Shown: piece after piece, positions 13,907 through 20,838 of the stretch | Layout of the letters: every line of letters begins with the position of its first letter | Numbering within the stretch: the first letter of the stretch is position 1 | Source: Bacillota bacterium | Lineage (GTDB): Bacteria > Bacillota > Clostridia > Christensenellales > Aristaeellaceae | Direction: 5' to 3' | Length of the DNA stretch: 20,838 bases | NCBI GenBank assembly: GCA_023404715.1 | Contig: JAEYAR010000013.1 | Location: forward strand, 1-20,838 | Program-made: the position numbers and the translations under genes | Notes under the pieces: generated by a model | Seen by the model: the letters and a program-made list of their open reading frames with translations, nothing else | The model's database searches: none | Told to the model about the DNA's origin: nothing

Positions 13907-14635
13907 CTAATTCCCGGCTTTTTCAGTCATCCAGACCACGGATGCGTCGGATAGCGAAAAACCCATTTTTGTTTGCAGCCGTAACGACGCTTCGTTCCCC
14001 TCCGCCACCTGGCAATAGGGACGTTTCCCCTCCTGCAATGCGCGCCGGATCGCATCGCGCTCCAACGCATAGGCGATACCGCGCATTCTATACGCAGGTA
14101 AAACCATCAGCATGCCTACCGCGCCCTCGTCGTGTTCCCCGATAAAGCCCGCATGCCTGCCCTGCATAAAGGCGCCGTACATTACGCCTGCTGCGATTCG
14201 TTCCCGGACGTAGTCTGCGCCATCCAGGCTATGGTAATGCGTCTGCACGAAGCGAACCCCTCGCCTATCCAGCCTCCTGATCTCAAGGCCCTGCACAGGC
14301 AGCTCTGGCGGCGGGCTCTGGGCCTCATAGCGCGCGTGGTGATAGCGCAGGGCCCCGCGGAGCCCCAGCAGGCGCCGGGCAGGCTCTAGCGCGTGCGCTT
14401 CGTGCACGACGAGGGCCCTAACCGCTCTGCCGGCAAGCAACCGGGCCGCAGCCGCGCCATCGCGGCTCATGAGCATGTGCACGCCCGCGGCCTCGTTCAA
14501 GAGAAGCAATCCCTCCGCCTCGGCACGGACGATCCTCGCCGTCTTGCGGCAAAGCCCCTCCGCCATGTCCACGTAGAGCGCCGGATCCCACGCAAGCGCC
14601 TGCAAGGCCTGCTGAATCTCCGTCAAGCAGATCAC
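13907..14635 (-). CDS. GNAT-family N-acetyltransferase
   Basis: An acetyl-CoA-dependent acyltransferase of unknown substrate, 242 residues. The catalytic GNAT half is C-terminal: motif A VLPAYRMRGIAYALERDAI (178-196, with the R-x-x-G-x-A pyrophosphate loop R183-A188) and motif B EGNEASLRLQTKMGF (212-226). The N-terminal ~110 residues contain a degenerate alpha/beta region that may be a second, inactive GNAT-like half. The start is a GTG that overlaps the TGA of the upstream Wzy-like gene (GTGA) with only a weak ribosome binding site, so translation is probably coupled. Its place between a polymerase-like gene and an S49 protease does not reveal the substrate. Confidence 0.85.
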   Translation of the reverse strand: MICLTEIQQALQALAWDPALYVDMAEGLCRKTARIVRAEAEGLLLLNEAAGVHMLMSRDGAAAARLLAGRAVRALVVHEAHALEPARRLLGLRGALRYHHARYEAQSPPPELPVQGLEIRRLDRRGVRFVQTHYHSLDGADYVRERIAAGVMYGAFMQGRHAGFIGEHDEGAVGMLMVLPAYRMRGIAYALERDAIRRALQEGKRPYCQVAEGNEASLRLQTKMGFSLSDASVVWMTEKAGN

Positions 14636-16137
14636 CCCATGAAAAAGAAGAATAGGAACGTGCGGTTGATGTGCATAGATAGCGTCAGCGCGCTGAGCAT
14701 CAGCGCTACCCTGCCCATCTGGGCCGCGAGGGCCGTACTACCCGTAAGCCTTACGCCCGCGAGCATATTGCGTTTCATCGAGCGGATGATCCACGCAAGC
14801 AAAAGCGCAAACCCGATCACGCCAAAGCTGTAGAGGGAATCGATCCAGCTATTGTGCGCATAATTGCGCTGCTGGGCGTTCACCTGATAGGTCATCACCG
14901 CGTCCGGGCCGGCGCCCACGCATCTTTTCCAGAGCGGCAGCGCGGCAAAGTCCTTGAGCTTCATACGCGCAAGCCCATAACGCCCGGAGGTCAGCTCATC
15001 GAGATCTCCGCTCGCGATCCGCTCAATCGCCTCTCGAACGCGCGTCATCAGGGCATTTTGCTGCACGGGGTTGGAAAGCGCGCCGATCTGCTTTTCGACG
15101 TCCGCCTCGCGCTCCGCCTCGGTGAGGATTTCACTGGCAGGCTTGGAGACCGACAGGAAGTCGAGGCCGTTGTCCCGCGCGTAGACGTAATCCTCATAGG
15201 TCAGCTTGTAAGCGTAATCGTGCATATCCTCCGTGATAATACCGCGCGCAAAGTAGTCCACGCCGCGCAGCGAGACGAAAACGGAGAAGATCAACGCGAC
15301 CCCCAGCGCCACCGGCAATGCGCGTACGATACGAAGCAAAACCCGGCGGATGCCCTTGCGCAGGCGGATCAGCATGTAAAAAGACGCACACGCAAAACAG
15401 AACATGCCGGTCATTGAAAAGGTCGAGACCAGAGCGCCCCCCATCACGCCCAGGGCGAGCATGTCGACGGCGGGCTGCTCCCAGTCGAGCGCCATCCAGA
15501 TCAGGATGGCAGCGCTCAGAAAAGCGGCCATGAAGTTCGGCTCAAATGTGCCCATAAAGCGCGCGTAGCTGCTCGTGAAATCCTCCAGCAGCAGCGTGAC
15601 AAAGCGTTGGTGCGCAAACCCCACCGCGACCGCGCCCAGGGCGCCGTAGGCGTACGTGCGCAGCATGCCGCGCACGACGGAGGGCGCGTCCGCGCGCGCG
15701 CGCAGGACGATTCGCACGAGCAGGAATAGGCTCATGTTGAGGGCGAAGCTCATCGTTTCGCCGGAGACCCCGTAGGATATCACGCCGGCTGCGCAGGCGG
15801 CCAACGTAAAGGCGGCCAGCGCGACATCGCTTTTGCGCAGCCACAGACGCTTTTTTAAGAATGTGATCGCCAGGCGTACGCCCATCGAAAGCTGCATTAC
15901 GCGCACAATCGAGCCGCCGAGCAACGCAAAAGGCATGACCTCATCCATCCAGAATAAAAAGACATATGCGTAAAGCACCGCCGGCAGCTCACAAACTGCA
16001 CAGACGCAGATCAGCACAATCGCCGTGATATAACCCAAAGAGGCGTGCAACGGATAACAAAGCGCAAGCAGCGACAAGACCGGCAGCAATACTCGCTTCA
16101 TCGAAAGCGCCTCGCGCAGGCGATTGACCCCCTTCAT
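14632..16137 (-). CDS. O-antigen ligase / Wzy-like polysaccharide polymerase, membrane protein
   Basis: The 501-residue protein has about ten to twelve hydrophobic segments and one large external loop (about residues 290-430). That loop ends with the pattern typical of the Wzy/WaaL superfamily: TSGRYGLARMKLKDF, then G-x-GP and YAHNSWIDSLYSFGVIG (the HNS-x3-L-x4-G-x-x-G signature). It probably polymerises or ligates undecaprenyl-linked glycans outside the membrane. The frame extends to a TTG at 16164, but GGGGGAAGG sits 4 nt before the ATG at 16137, which I prefer. It overlaps the GNAT start by 4 bp. A flippase of the matching Wzx type lies beyond rpoD, so the pair may serve one surface polymer, though no glycosyltransferases are present. 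Confidence 0.87.
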   Translation of the reverse strand: MKGVNRLREALSMKRVLLPVLSLLALCYPLHASLGYITAIVLICVCAVCELPAVLYAYVFLFWMDEVMPFALLGGSIVRVMQLSMGVRLAITFLKKRLWLRKSDVALAAFTLAACAAGVISYGVSGETMSFALNMSLFLLVRIVLRARADAPSVVRGMLRTYAYGALGAVAVGFAHQRFVTLLLEDFTSSYARFMGTFEPNFMAAFLSAAILIWMALDWEQPAVDMLALGVMGGALVSTFSMTGMFCFACASFYMLIRLRKGIRRVLLRIVRALPVALGVALIFSVFVSLRGVDYFARGIITEDMHDYAYKLTYEDYVYARDNGLDFLSVSKPASEILTEAEREADVEKQIGALSNPVQQNALMTRVREAIERIASGDLDELTSGRYGLARMKLKDFAALPLWKRCVGAGPDAVMTYQVNAQQRNYAHNSWIDSLYSFGVIGFALLLAWIIRSMKRNMLAGVRLTGSTALAAQMGRVALMLSALTLSMHINRTFLFFFFMG

Positions 16138-16209
16138 CCATCCTTCCCCCTTTATGTTCCGCAAGCAGCCACAGAGCGCGCGATCAGCCGCATGCCGGTG
16201 ATTTGAATT

Positions 16210-16238
16210 ATCTTACCATATCTAGCGGACAAAAACAA
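16210..16238 (-). promoter_or_regulatory. Candidate promoter of the Wzy-GNAT-S49 cluster
   Basis: On the minus strand, TTGTTT (16233-16238) and TAAGAT (16210-16215) are 17 nt apart, with TGG just before the -10 (extended type). The -35 coincides with the U-tract of the rpoD terminator, so the two units are packed together. Confidence 0.4.
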
Positions 16239-16260
16239 GGAGCGGCTCTTCAGCCACTCC
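16231..16260 (-). terminator. rpoD terminator
   Basis: GGAGTGGCT and AGCCGCTCC (minus strand; 16252-16260 and 16239-16247) form a 9-bp stem with one U-G pair and a 4-nt loop, followed by TTGTTTTTG. It lies about 60 nt after the rpoD stop codon. Confidence 0.85.
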
Positions 16261-16321
16261 TCAGAGCATAGTTCTAAGCCCTTACGGTCAAATTCAGGCC
16301 AGGCAAATTGTTCGGCCAACG

Positions 16322-17410
16322 TCAGTCCAGAAAATCGCGCAGCTTTTTGCTACGACTGGGATGGCGCAGCTTGCGCAGGGCCTTGCCCTCGATCTGACGG
16401 ATGCGCTCGCGGGTCACGTTGAACTCGCGCCCCACCTCTTCAAGCGTGCGCGCGCGACCGTCCCTCAGACCAAAACGAAGCGCAAGCACCTCCTCCTCGC
16501 GCGGCGTCAGCGTATCGAGCACGCTGGAGAGCTGTTCGCGCAGCAGCGTGCGCGATACGGCCTCCTGCGGCGGCGGCGCGTCGTCATCCGGGATAAAATC
16601 GCCCAAATGGCTGTCGCCCTCGTCGCCGATCGGGGTCTCGAGGCTCACGGGCTCTTGAGACGCGCGCATGATCTCCTGCACCTTTTCCACGGGCATGCCC
16701 AGCTCCGCCGCCACCTCGTCGCTCGTCGGCTCGCGCCCCGTCGCGTTGAGCAGACGGTTGCTGGCCTTCTTCACGCGGTTAATCGCCTCGACCATATGGA
16801 CGGGGATGCGGATCGTGCGCCCCTGGTCCGCAATTGCGCGCGTGATGGCCTGCCGGATCCACCATGTCGCATACGTCGAAAACTTAAATCCCTTTGTATA
16901 GTCGAACTTCTCGGCCGCCTTGATGAGGCCGAGGTTCCCTTCCTGTATCAAATCGAGAAACTGCATGCTGCGGCACACATACCTGCGGGCGACCGACACG
17001 ACCAACCTGAGGTTCGCGTCGATCAGCTTTTGCTTTGCGCGGACGCCTTCCTCCCCGCCTTCCAGGATCTTGGCGCCCAATTCGCGCTCCTCCTCGCTCG
17101 TGAGAAGCGGTACCGCGCCGATTTCCTTGAGGTATAGCTTTACCGGGTCGTCGACGGGAACGCCGGCCGCAGACAAGGTCGTCTCAAAGACCTCAATCGA
17201 ATCCTGTGTCAGCACGACCTCATCCGTGCTGCTCTGGCCGTCGTCCACCACCGGGATATGATTCGCCTCGAGCGCCTCGTACAGCTTATCGATCTCCGCC
17301 GCATCGAACTCGCCCTTTTCCAGCTCGTCATTGATCTCCTTGACGGTGAGCTTTTCCTTGCGTTTGCCAGCTTCCAGCAACTCGTTGATGACCTGCTCTT
17401 TGTCTGTCAT
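16322..17410 (-). CDS. rpoD: RNA polymerase primary sigma factor SigA/RpoD
   Basis: The housekeeping sigma factor directs RNA polymerase to -10/-35 promoters. The 362-residue protein is the compact Firmicutes form. Region 1.1-like residues span 1-80. Region 1.2 is DPVKLYLKEIG (88-98). Region 2 includes NLRLVVSVARRY (133-144), FLDLIQEGNLGLIKA (151-165) and FSTYATWWIRQAI (177-189). Region 3 spans about 205-280, and region 4 includes LTPREEEVLALRFG (301-314) and the helix-turn-helix TLEEVGREFNVTRERIRQIE (322-341). The ATG at 17410 follows GAGG. An in-frame open extension continues upstream to 17794 but overlaps the flippase gene and is not counted. The usual partner dnaG is not upstream; a polysaccharide flippase is. 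The gene has its own terminator. Confidence 0.97.
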   Translation of the reverse strand: MTDKEQVINELLEAGKRKEKLTVKEINDELEKGEFDAAEIDKLYEALEANHIPVVDDGQSSTDEVVLTQDSIEVFETTLSAAGVPVDDPVKLYLKEIGAVPLLTSEEERELGAKILEGGEEGVRAKQKLIDANLRLVVSVARRYVCRSMQFLDLIQEGNLGLIKAAEKFDYTKGFKFSTYATWWIRQAITRAIADQGRTIRIPVHMVEAINRVKKASNRLLNATGREPTSDEVAAELGMPVEKVQEIMRASQEPVSLETPIGDEGDSHLGDFIPDDDAPPPQEAVSRTLLREQLSSVLDTLTPREEEVLALRFGLRDGRARTLEEVGREFNVTRERIRQIEGKALRKLRHPSRSKKLRDFLD

Positions 17411-17661
17411 TACGTCACTTCCTCTTTCCTTGTCCACCCAAATACGGCGCCCATGAACGCCGCGGACCTCTTCAACCGCAGCGTCGACAATACCTATGAA
17501 AACTAGCCATTCGTCTTTCAACACGATTCGCGTTTTTTCCTGCCCTGGAATGAAAAAAAGCGAAATAAAGTTTTCGTCATCCCGTTGCGCGTAAACCTTT
17601 GTTCGTTTTGGGTTTTTCTCCCCTGATAAAAAGCCGCGCGCTTCCCCTAAAATCTTATCTA
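17411..17661. other. 251-bp leader between the flippase and rpoD
   Basis: This AT-richer stretch holds no separate gene that I can support. In the rpoD frame it stays open on the minus strand (including IWVDKERGSD just before the ATG), but there is no well-placed ribosome binding site. TTGAAA with CATAGG 17 nt on is a poor promoter candidate. I see no convincing terminator after the flippase stop, only a weak AAGC/GCTT pairing near 17630-17642. Confidence 0.4.
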
Positions 17662-19080
17662 TCAGCGGTGCATTCTCGCGCGCAAGGCCGACGTGAAGAT
17701 ATGGATCAGCTTTTGGTTCGCCGCTACGGCGACAGCGATCGCGCTCAAGAACGAAAGCGCGATTGCCGGCCAGCCCCAGCGCATACACGCCCATGCGCTC
17801 GCTACAAAGAGCGCGCTTTGCATGGCGGGTACGGCAAAGCGAAGCCTGAAACGCACGGTCTTACCGGCGATGAAGAGCCTGAGCAGGAACATCACCGCAG
17901 CGCCGGTCAACTGCGCGACGGCAACGCCAGTCATATCCCATCGCTCTATTAAAAAATTCGACAAAAGAATCATTGTACCTGCTCCGGCGAGCGAAGTAAT
18001 GAGCGAATATTGCGTTTTTCCCGACATACAGAAGCAACCGTCGACGTTATTGGCCATCGCCGCCAGCACAGCATAGCCGATGAGCCATAGCGTAATGCCC
18101 TGTGACGCCGCATACTCCGTCGATGCGATGATCCGGTAAAACGCTGCGAGGCAAGGCGCCATCAGCATAAGCATCGCCGTAAAGAGGCAAAAAACCTGAC
18201 TCCCCTTCTCAGACATGTAGCCCCGGACCTCGTCGTTTTCCGCGCGCGCGCGCACGAACACCTCCTCCGTAAGCGCCATCGTGACGACGGAGCCCAGCAG
18301 CGTCACCAAATTGCTGAACTTGCACGAAAATGCGTAAAGCCCCGCCATCTGCGCCCCCAGCTGTGTGCGCACGAGCATCCTGCCGTAGCCGGATATAAAC
18401 CAGGCGGAAATTTCACCGGCGATGAGCGGCATGCAATAGCGCGCCATGCGTTTAAAGAGCGGCTTCGAAAAGGCCCTGCCGCGCGGAAGCCTGAGAATCC
18501 TCAGCCGCAGCTCAACCGTAAGCCAAGCGCTGACGTTGCTCATGATAGAGGCGAAAAACAGCGCATCCAGCCCGCGATTCAAAAAAAAGACGAGCCCAAA
18601 GTTGAGGAGCAGCATGACGCTGGTGCCGATGACGCTCGCTGTGACGAACACGCCGTTTTCCTCCAGCCCTCGCGCCATGTGCAGCCATGTATGCGCCATG
18701 CCGAACGTGACGACCATCAATACCTGCGCATGCACGTAAGGGATTGTAAAGATGCCGAGCCCATGGATCGCATAGAGCAGCACGGCACCGATCGCACTCA
18801 TTCCGACCGTGAAGCGTACCGTGATCGCCGCGGCCTCTTCGCGCTCCGTCTCCGACTTTCGCATCAGCATGAATCGCAGCGCCGCGTTCCAGATGGTGAT
18901 GTAGAGGATCGGTACGATGATGCTTTGCAGCGTCTGGGCATAGTCGTAATCGCCCAGATCGCCCGCCGCGATCTTAAAGGCGTATAGAGGCACCAGAAGC
19001 GTGGACAATATGCGGGTCGACAGATTGCCCAGGAAGTACAGCCCCACACGGCTGGACAGGCCGCCTTTTCTCGCCTTCAC
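17662..19080 (-). CDS. Wzx-type polysaccharide flippase (MOP/MATE superfamily)
   Basis: The 472-residue protein has about 12-14 hydrophobic segments and the N-terminal pattern of polysaccharide biosynthesis proteins (SSRVGLYFLGNLSTRILSTLLVPLYA, then a GDLGDYDYAQT loop). It probably moves undecaprenyl-linked glycan units across the membrane. Relatives include MurJ and spore-wall SpoVB proteins, but the overall pattern fits the Wzx/RfbX type best. The start is a GTG at 19080 preceded by GGAGGGAGGG at a somewhat long distance. The gene follows the PrsA-like gene after a strong terminator and has no obvious promoter of its own in the 79-bp gap, so it may depend on read-through or a promoter I cannot see. 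Confidence 0.88.
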   Translation of the reverse strand: MKARKGGLSSRVGLYFLGNLSTRILSTLLVPLYAFKIAAGDLGDYDYAQTLQSIIVPILYITIWNAALRFMLMRKSETEREEAAAITVRFTVGMSAIGAVLLYAIHGLGIFTIPYVHAQVLMVVTFGMAHTWLHMARGLEENGVFVTASVIGTSVMLLLNFGLVFFLNRGLDALFFASIMSNVSAWLTVELRLRILRLPRGRAFSKPLFKRMARYCMPLIAGEISAWFISGYGRMLVRTQLGAQMAGLYAFSCKFSNLVTLLGSVVTMALTEEVFVRARAENDEVRGYMSEKGSQVFCLFTAMLMLMAPCLAAFYRIIASTEYAASQGITLWLIGYAVLAAMANNVDGCFCMSGKTQYSLITSLAGAGTMILLSNFLIERWDMTGVAVAQLTGAAVMFLLRLFIAGKTVRFRLRFAVPAMQSALFVASAWACMRWGWPAIALSFLSAIAVAVAANQKLIHIFTSALRARMHR

Positions 19081-19115
19081 CTTATGTCGCCCTCCCTCCA
19101 GATCCTCAAAGGCGT

Positions 19116-19144
19116 AAAAACCCGCCGCACATGCGTGCGGCGGG
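19116..19144 (-). terminator. Terminator of the PrsA-like gene
   Basis: CCCGCCGCAC (19121-19130) and GTGCGGCGGG (19135-19144) form a perfect 10-bp GC-rich stem with a 4-nt loop, followed on the minus strand by TTTTTACG. It starts about 16 nt after the stop codon. Confidence 0.95.
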
Positions 19145-19159
19145 CCGCGTCATCCGTTC

Positions 19160-20542
19160 TTACTTCCCGCTGAGCAGCTTTTCATTGCGCTTCACTTTCG
19201 CCGCGTCGATCCATTCCTGGACCTTCGCCGCATAGGTCTCGCTCTGCTTGCTGCTGAGCAGATCCGCGCGGATCGTCTCTTCCACCGTCTCGTAAGCGAC
19301 AGGTCCGGAAGGAATATCCGTCGCATACTGCAAGATGTGGTAACCGTAGGTTGACTCGACCAGATCTGAGATATCGCCGATCTTTTCGAGCGCCATCGAG
19401 GCGTCTTGGAAGCTCGTGACGTACGTCGTCAGGCCCTCGCATACCGGATAGCCGGTGGTCTTATACGGCTCCTGGGTCATCCCCGTATCTTCGTTATACG
19501 TTTCGATGAGGCTGTCGAAGTCCTCGCCCGCCCGGGCCTTTTCAAGCGCTTCCTCGGCCTTCGCCTGAATTTGCGCATACGCATCGGCCTTCAGCGCATC
19601 CAGCTTTGTCTGCGCCTCTGCGGTCTGGGTTTCGTTGCTCGCGATCTGCTCTTCGAGGGTTGCGACGCTCGCCTCGATCTCGCCGGGGGTTGCCGCCGAT
19701 TCAGCGCCCTCCTGCGGATTTTGAAGCTCCTCCAGCTGGTTGCGCAGATCTGTCAAGGCGCTGGTATTGGTATTGATCGTCGTCTGCAAAGACGTAATCT
19801 CCGTGGACTTTTCGCTATCCAGCTTGATCAGGATTTGCTTGATGCCGCGATAGCCCGCCGGTACGTAATAGACCGTCGTGCCGTTCGACACATAATTCGC
19901 ATAGAGCGTAGGCGTCGCTTCGAGGGTTTCCTGCTGTGAGGCGAGGCGCGTCTCGTATTCGGCCTTCGCCTCCTCGTCCGTCACCTCAACGCCCGCAATC
20001 GCAAAGTCGTACATCTTATCGTAGATAAGCTGGTTTTTAAGCGACTCGAGAACCTGCGCTTCGTCGATGCCGTCCTCCGCCATGCGCGCGGCGATCGCCT
20101 CGTCAAGCGCCTCGCCCTCGAGCTCGGTCTCGGCGAAATAGGCGCTCTTATAGCTCGTCGCGTAGGACTCCATGCGGGTTTTCACATCTTCGTCCAGCTG
20201 CGTTTGCTCTTCCGTCGTCAGCACATCCATGCCCTCAGCCGCCGCTTTTTGCATGATCACCTCTTGCTCGATGAGGCTATCGATCGCGTAGCTGCGCGCC
20301 TCTGCGATGTTGGCGGCGTTCGTCACGTCGTACTGCGTTCCATAATACAGGGCGTACATGTATTGCATGTTCGCAAGCATATCTTCCGATGCCTGAAGCC
20401 ATTCGCCCTTTGTAATCTTCTTTTCGCCCACCTGCGCCACAACCTGCTGTGCATCCAGCACGGGATCCGTCGCGATCAGGTTACAGCCAGCGAGCATCAG
20501 CAAGGCCATCAGCATCGCCGTAAGTTTCAGCCACTTGTTCAT
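19160..20542 (-). CDS. PrsA-like lipoprotein foldase with interrupted parvulin domain
   Basis: A surface lipoprotein expected to help fold exported proteins. The 460-residue product starts with a lipoprotein signal ending LMLAGC (lipid Cys20). A SurA_N/PrsA-like helical region spans about 30-200 (VVAQVGEKKITKGEW, then ARSYAIDSLIEQEVIMQKAA). The parvulin domain begins with YRGIKQILIKLD (231-242) and resumes with AEEALEKARAGEDFDSLIETYNED (329-352), ending at GYHILQY (400-406). Between these, residues about 243-325 are a Gln/Glu/Ala/Thr-rich predicted coiled coil with a central Pro/Gly break. The conserved His of the first strand (S-H-I-L) is replaced by K-Q-I-L, so isomerase activity is doubtful and a chaperone role more likely. 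The start at 20542 follows AGGAAGAG; longer open frame upstream contains the promoter. Confidence 0.9.
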   Translation of the reverse strand: MNKWLKLTAMLMALLMLAGCNLIATDPVLDAQQVVAQVGEKKITKGEWLQASEDMLANMQYMYALYYGTQYDVTNAANIAEARSYAIDSLIEQEVIMQKAAAEGMDVLTTEEQTQLDEDVKTRMESYATSYKSAYFAETELEGEALDEAIAARMAEDGIDEAQVLESLKNQLIYDKMYDFAIAGVEVTDEEAKAEYETRLASQQETLEATPTLYANYVSNGTTVYYVPAGYRGIKQILIKLDSEKSTEITSLQTTINTNTSALTDLRNQLEELQNPQEGAESAATPGEIEASVATLEEQIASNETQTAEAQTKLDALKADAYAQIQAKAEEALEKARAGEDFDSLIETYNEDTGMTQEPYKTTGYPVCEGLTTYVTSFQDASMALEKIGDISDLVESTYGYHILQYATDIPSGPVAYETVEETIRADLLSSKQSETYAAKVQEWIDAAKVKRNEKLLSGK

Positions 20543-20587
20543 CGTCTTTCTCTTCCTTTCGAAGTCCGTATACACATTCTGCTCTCT

Positions 20588-20616
20588 ATTATATACAAGA
20601 TGTGATAAAGACGCAA
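20588..20616 (-). promoter_or_regulatory. Promoter of the PrsA-like gene
   Basis: On the minus strand, TTGCGT (20611-20616) and a perfect TATAAT (20588-20593) are separated by exactly 17 nt; the ATG is 45 nt after the -10. This separates the gene from the rRNA operon upstream. Confidence 0.82.
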
Positions 20617-20711
20617 GCACTGTTTTTCTGGAAGCGCGCGATGGGCGCGACCCTGTGCGCATAAACCATGCAGCGCTATGCGTCCATCCCCCTGCTGCGG
20701 AAGAGATACAG

Positions 20712-20737
20712 AAAAAAGAGCCGGGAAACGGCTCTTT
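20712..20737 (-). terminator. rRNA-operon terminator after 5S
   Basis: AAAGAGCCG and CGGCTCTTT (minus strand; 20729-20737 and 20715-20723) form a 9-bp stem with a 5-nt loop, followed by further Ts. It begins a few nt after the 3' end of 5S rRNA. The 95 bp between it and the PrsA-like promoter hold nothing I can identify. Confidence 0.92.
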
Positions 20738-20741
20738 GTGG

Positions 20742-20838
20742 GATCCGGCAGCGATCTACTCTCCCGGGCCGTCACCAGCCAAGTACCATCGACGCATAAG
20801 GGCTTAACTTCTGTGTTCGGGATGGGAACAGGTGGATC
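20742..20838 (-). rRNA. rrf: 5S ribosomal RNA, 3' part (cut by window edge)
   Basis: Read on the minus strand, the end of the window contains the highly conserved 5S core CCTGTTCCCATCCCGAACAC, followed by GAAGTTAAGC, the GATGGTACT loop and GGGAGAGTAGATCGCTGCCGG at the 3' end. About the first 20 nt lie beyond the right edge. The exact 3' end is uncertain by a few bases because it is set by pairing with the missing 5' end. The terminator that follows indicates this is the last gene of an rRNA operon transcribed leftwards into the window. Confidence 0.95.

Overview
The window looks like part of a GC-rich, Gram-positive anaerobe of the Bacillota (Clostridia; possibly Christensenellales-like, which is inference). 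The signs are strong GGAGG-type ribosome binding sites, sigma-A-type promoters, SigA, a PrsA-like lipoprotein foldase, a DUF3048 protein, and a pair of 2-hydroxyacyl-CoA dehydratase-type genes. Apart from one SGNH-like gene and one polysaccharide deacetylase, every gene is on the minus strand. Most of the window is ordinary chromosomal core and surface-biogenesis content, with no prophage, CRISPR array, insertion sequence or tRNA.

Layout from the low-coordinate end: the 5' part of pckA (ATP-dependent PEP carboxykinase) runs off the left edge. Upstream of it lies a compact group of minus-strand genes: rsmA/ksgA, a DUF5317-like membrane protein, a membrane-anchored HD-GYP phosphodiesterase, a 26-codon ORF inside a 213-bp inverted-repeat unit, and a conserved-looking hypothetical protein whose upstream region is rich in palindromes. 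Next comes a tightly coupled three-gene operon (MarR regulator, tandem-domain acyl-CoA dehydratase activase, dehydratase-like partner) joined by two ATGA overlaps and closed by a clear terminator.

The middle holds envelope genes. A membrane-anchored SGNH-like protein (+) has a near-consensus promoter and an overlapping inverted repeat. It abuts, with zero spacing, a convergent DUF3048 protein (-). A polysaccharide deacetylase (+) then converges on an S49 signal-peptide-peptidase-like protease (-), which sits at the end of a Wzy/O-antigen-ligase-like, GNAT, S49 cluster.

The right part has rpoD (SigA) with its own terminator, a Wzx/MATE-type polysaccharide flippase, and a PrsA-like lipoprotein whose parvulin domain seems to be interrupted by a coiled coil. 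This lipoprotein gene has its own strong promoter and lies just downstream of a 5S rRNA gene and rRNA-operon terminator that enter from the right edge.

The most unusual item is the 213-bp unit at 3819-4031. It has 13-bp perfect terminal inverted repeats, an inner 10-bp inverted repeat placed to hide a ribosome binding site, and a tiny hydrophobic ORF, directly upstream of the HD-GYP gene. The other points of interest are the palindrome-rich region at 4746-4829, the putative MarR operators between the divergent genes at about 9.7-9.8 kb, and the interrupted parvulin domain.
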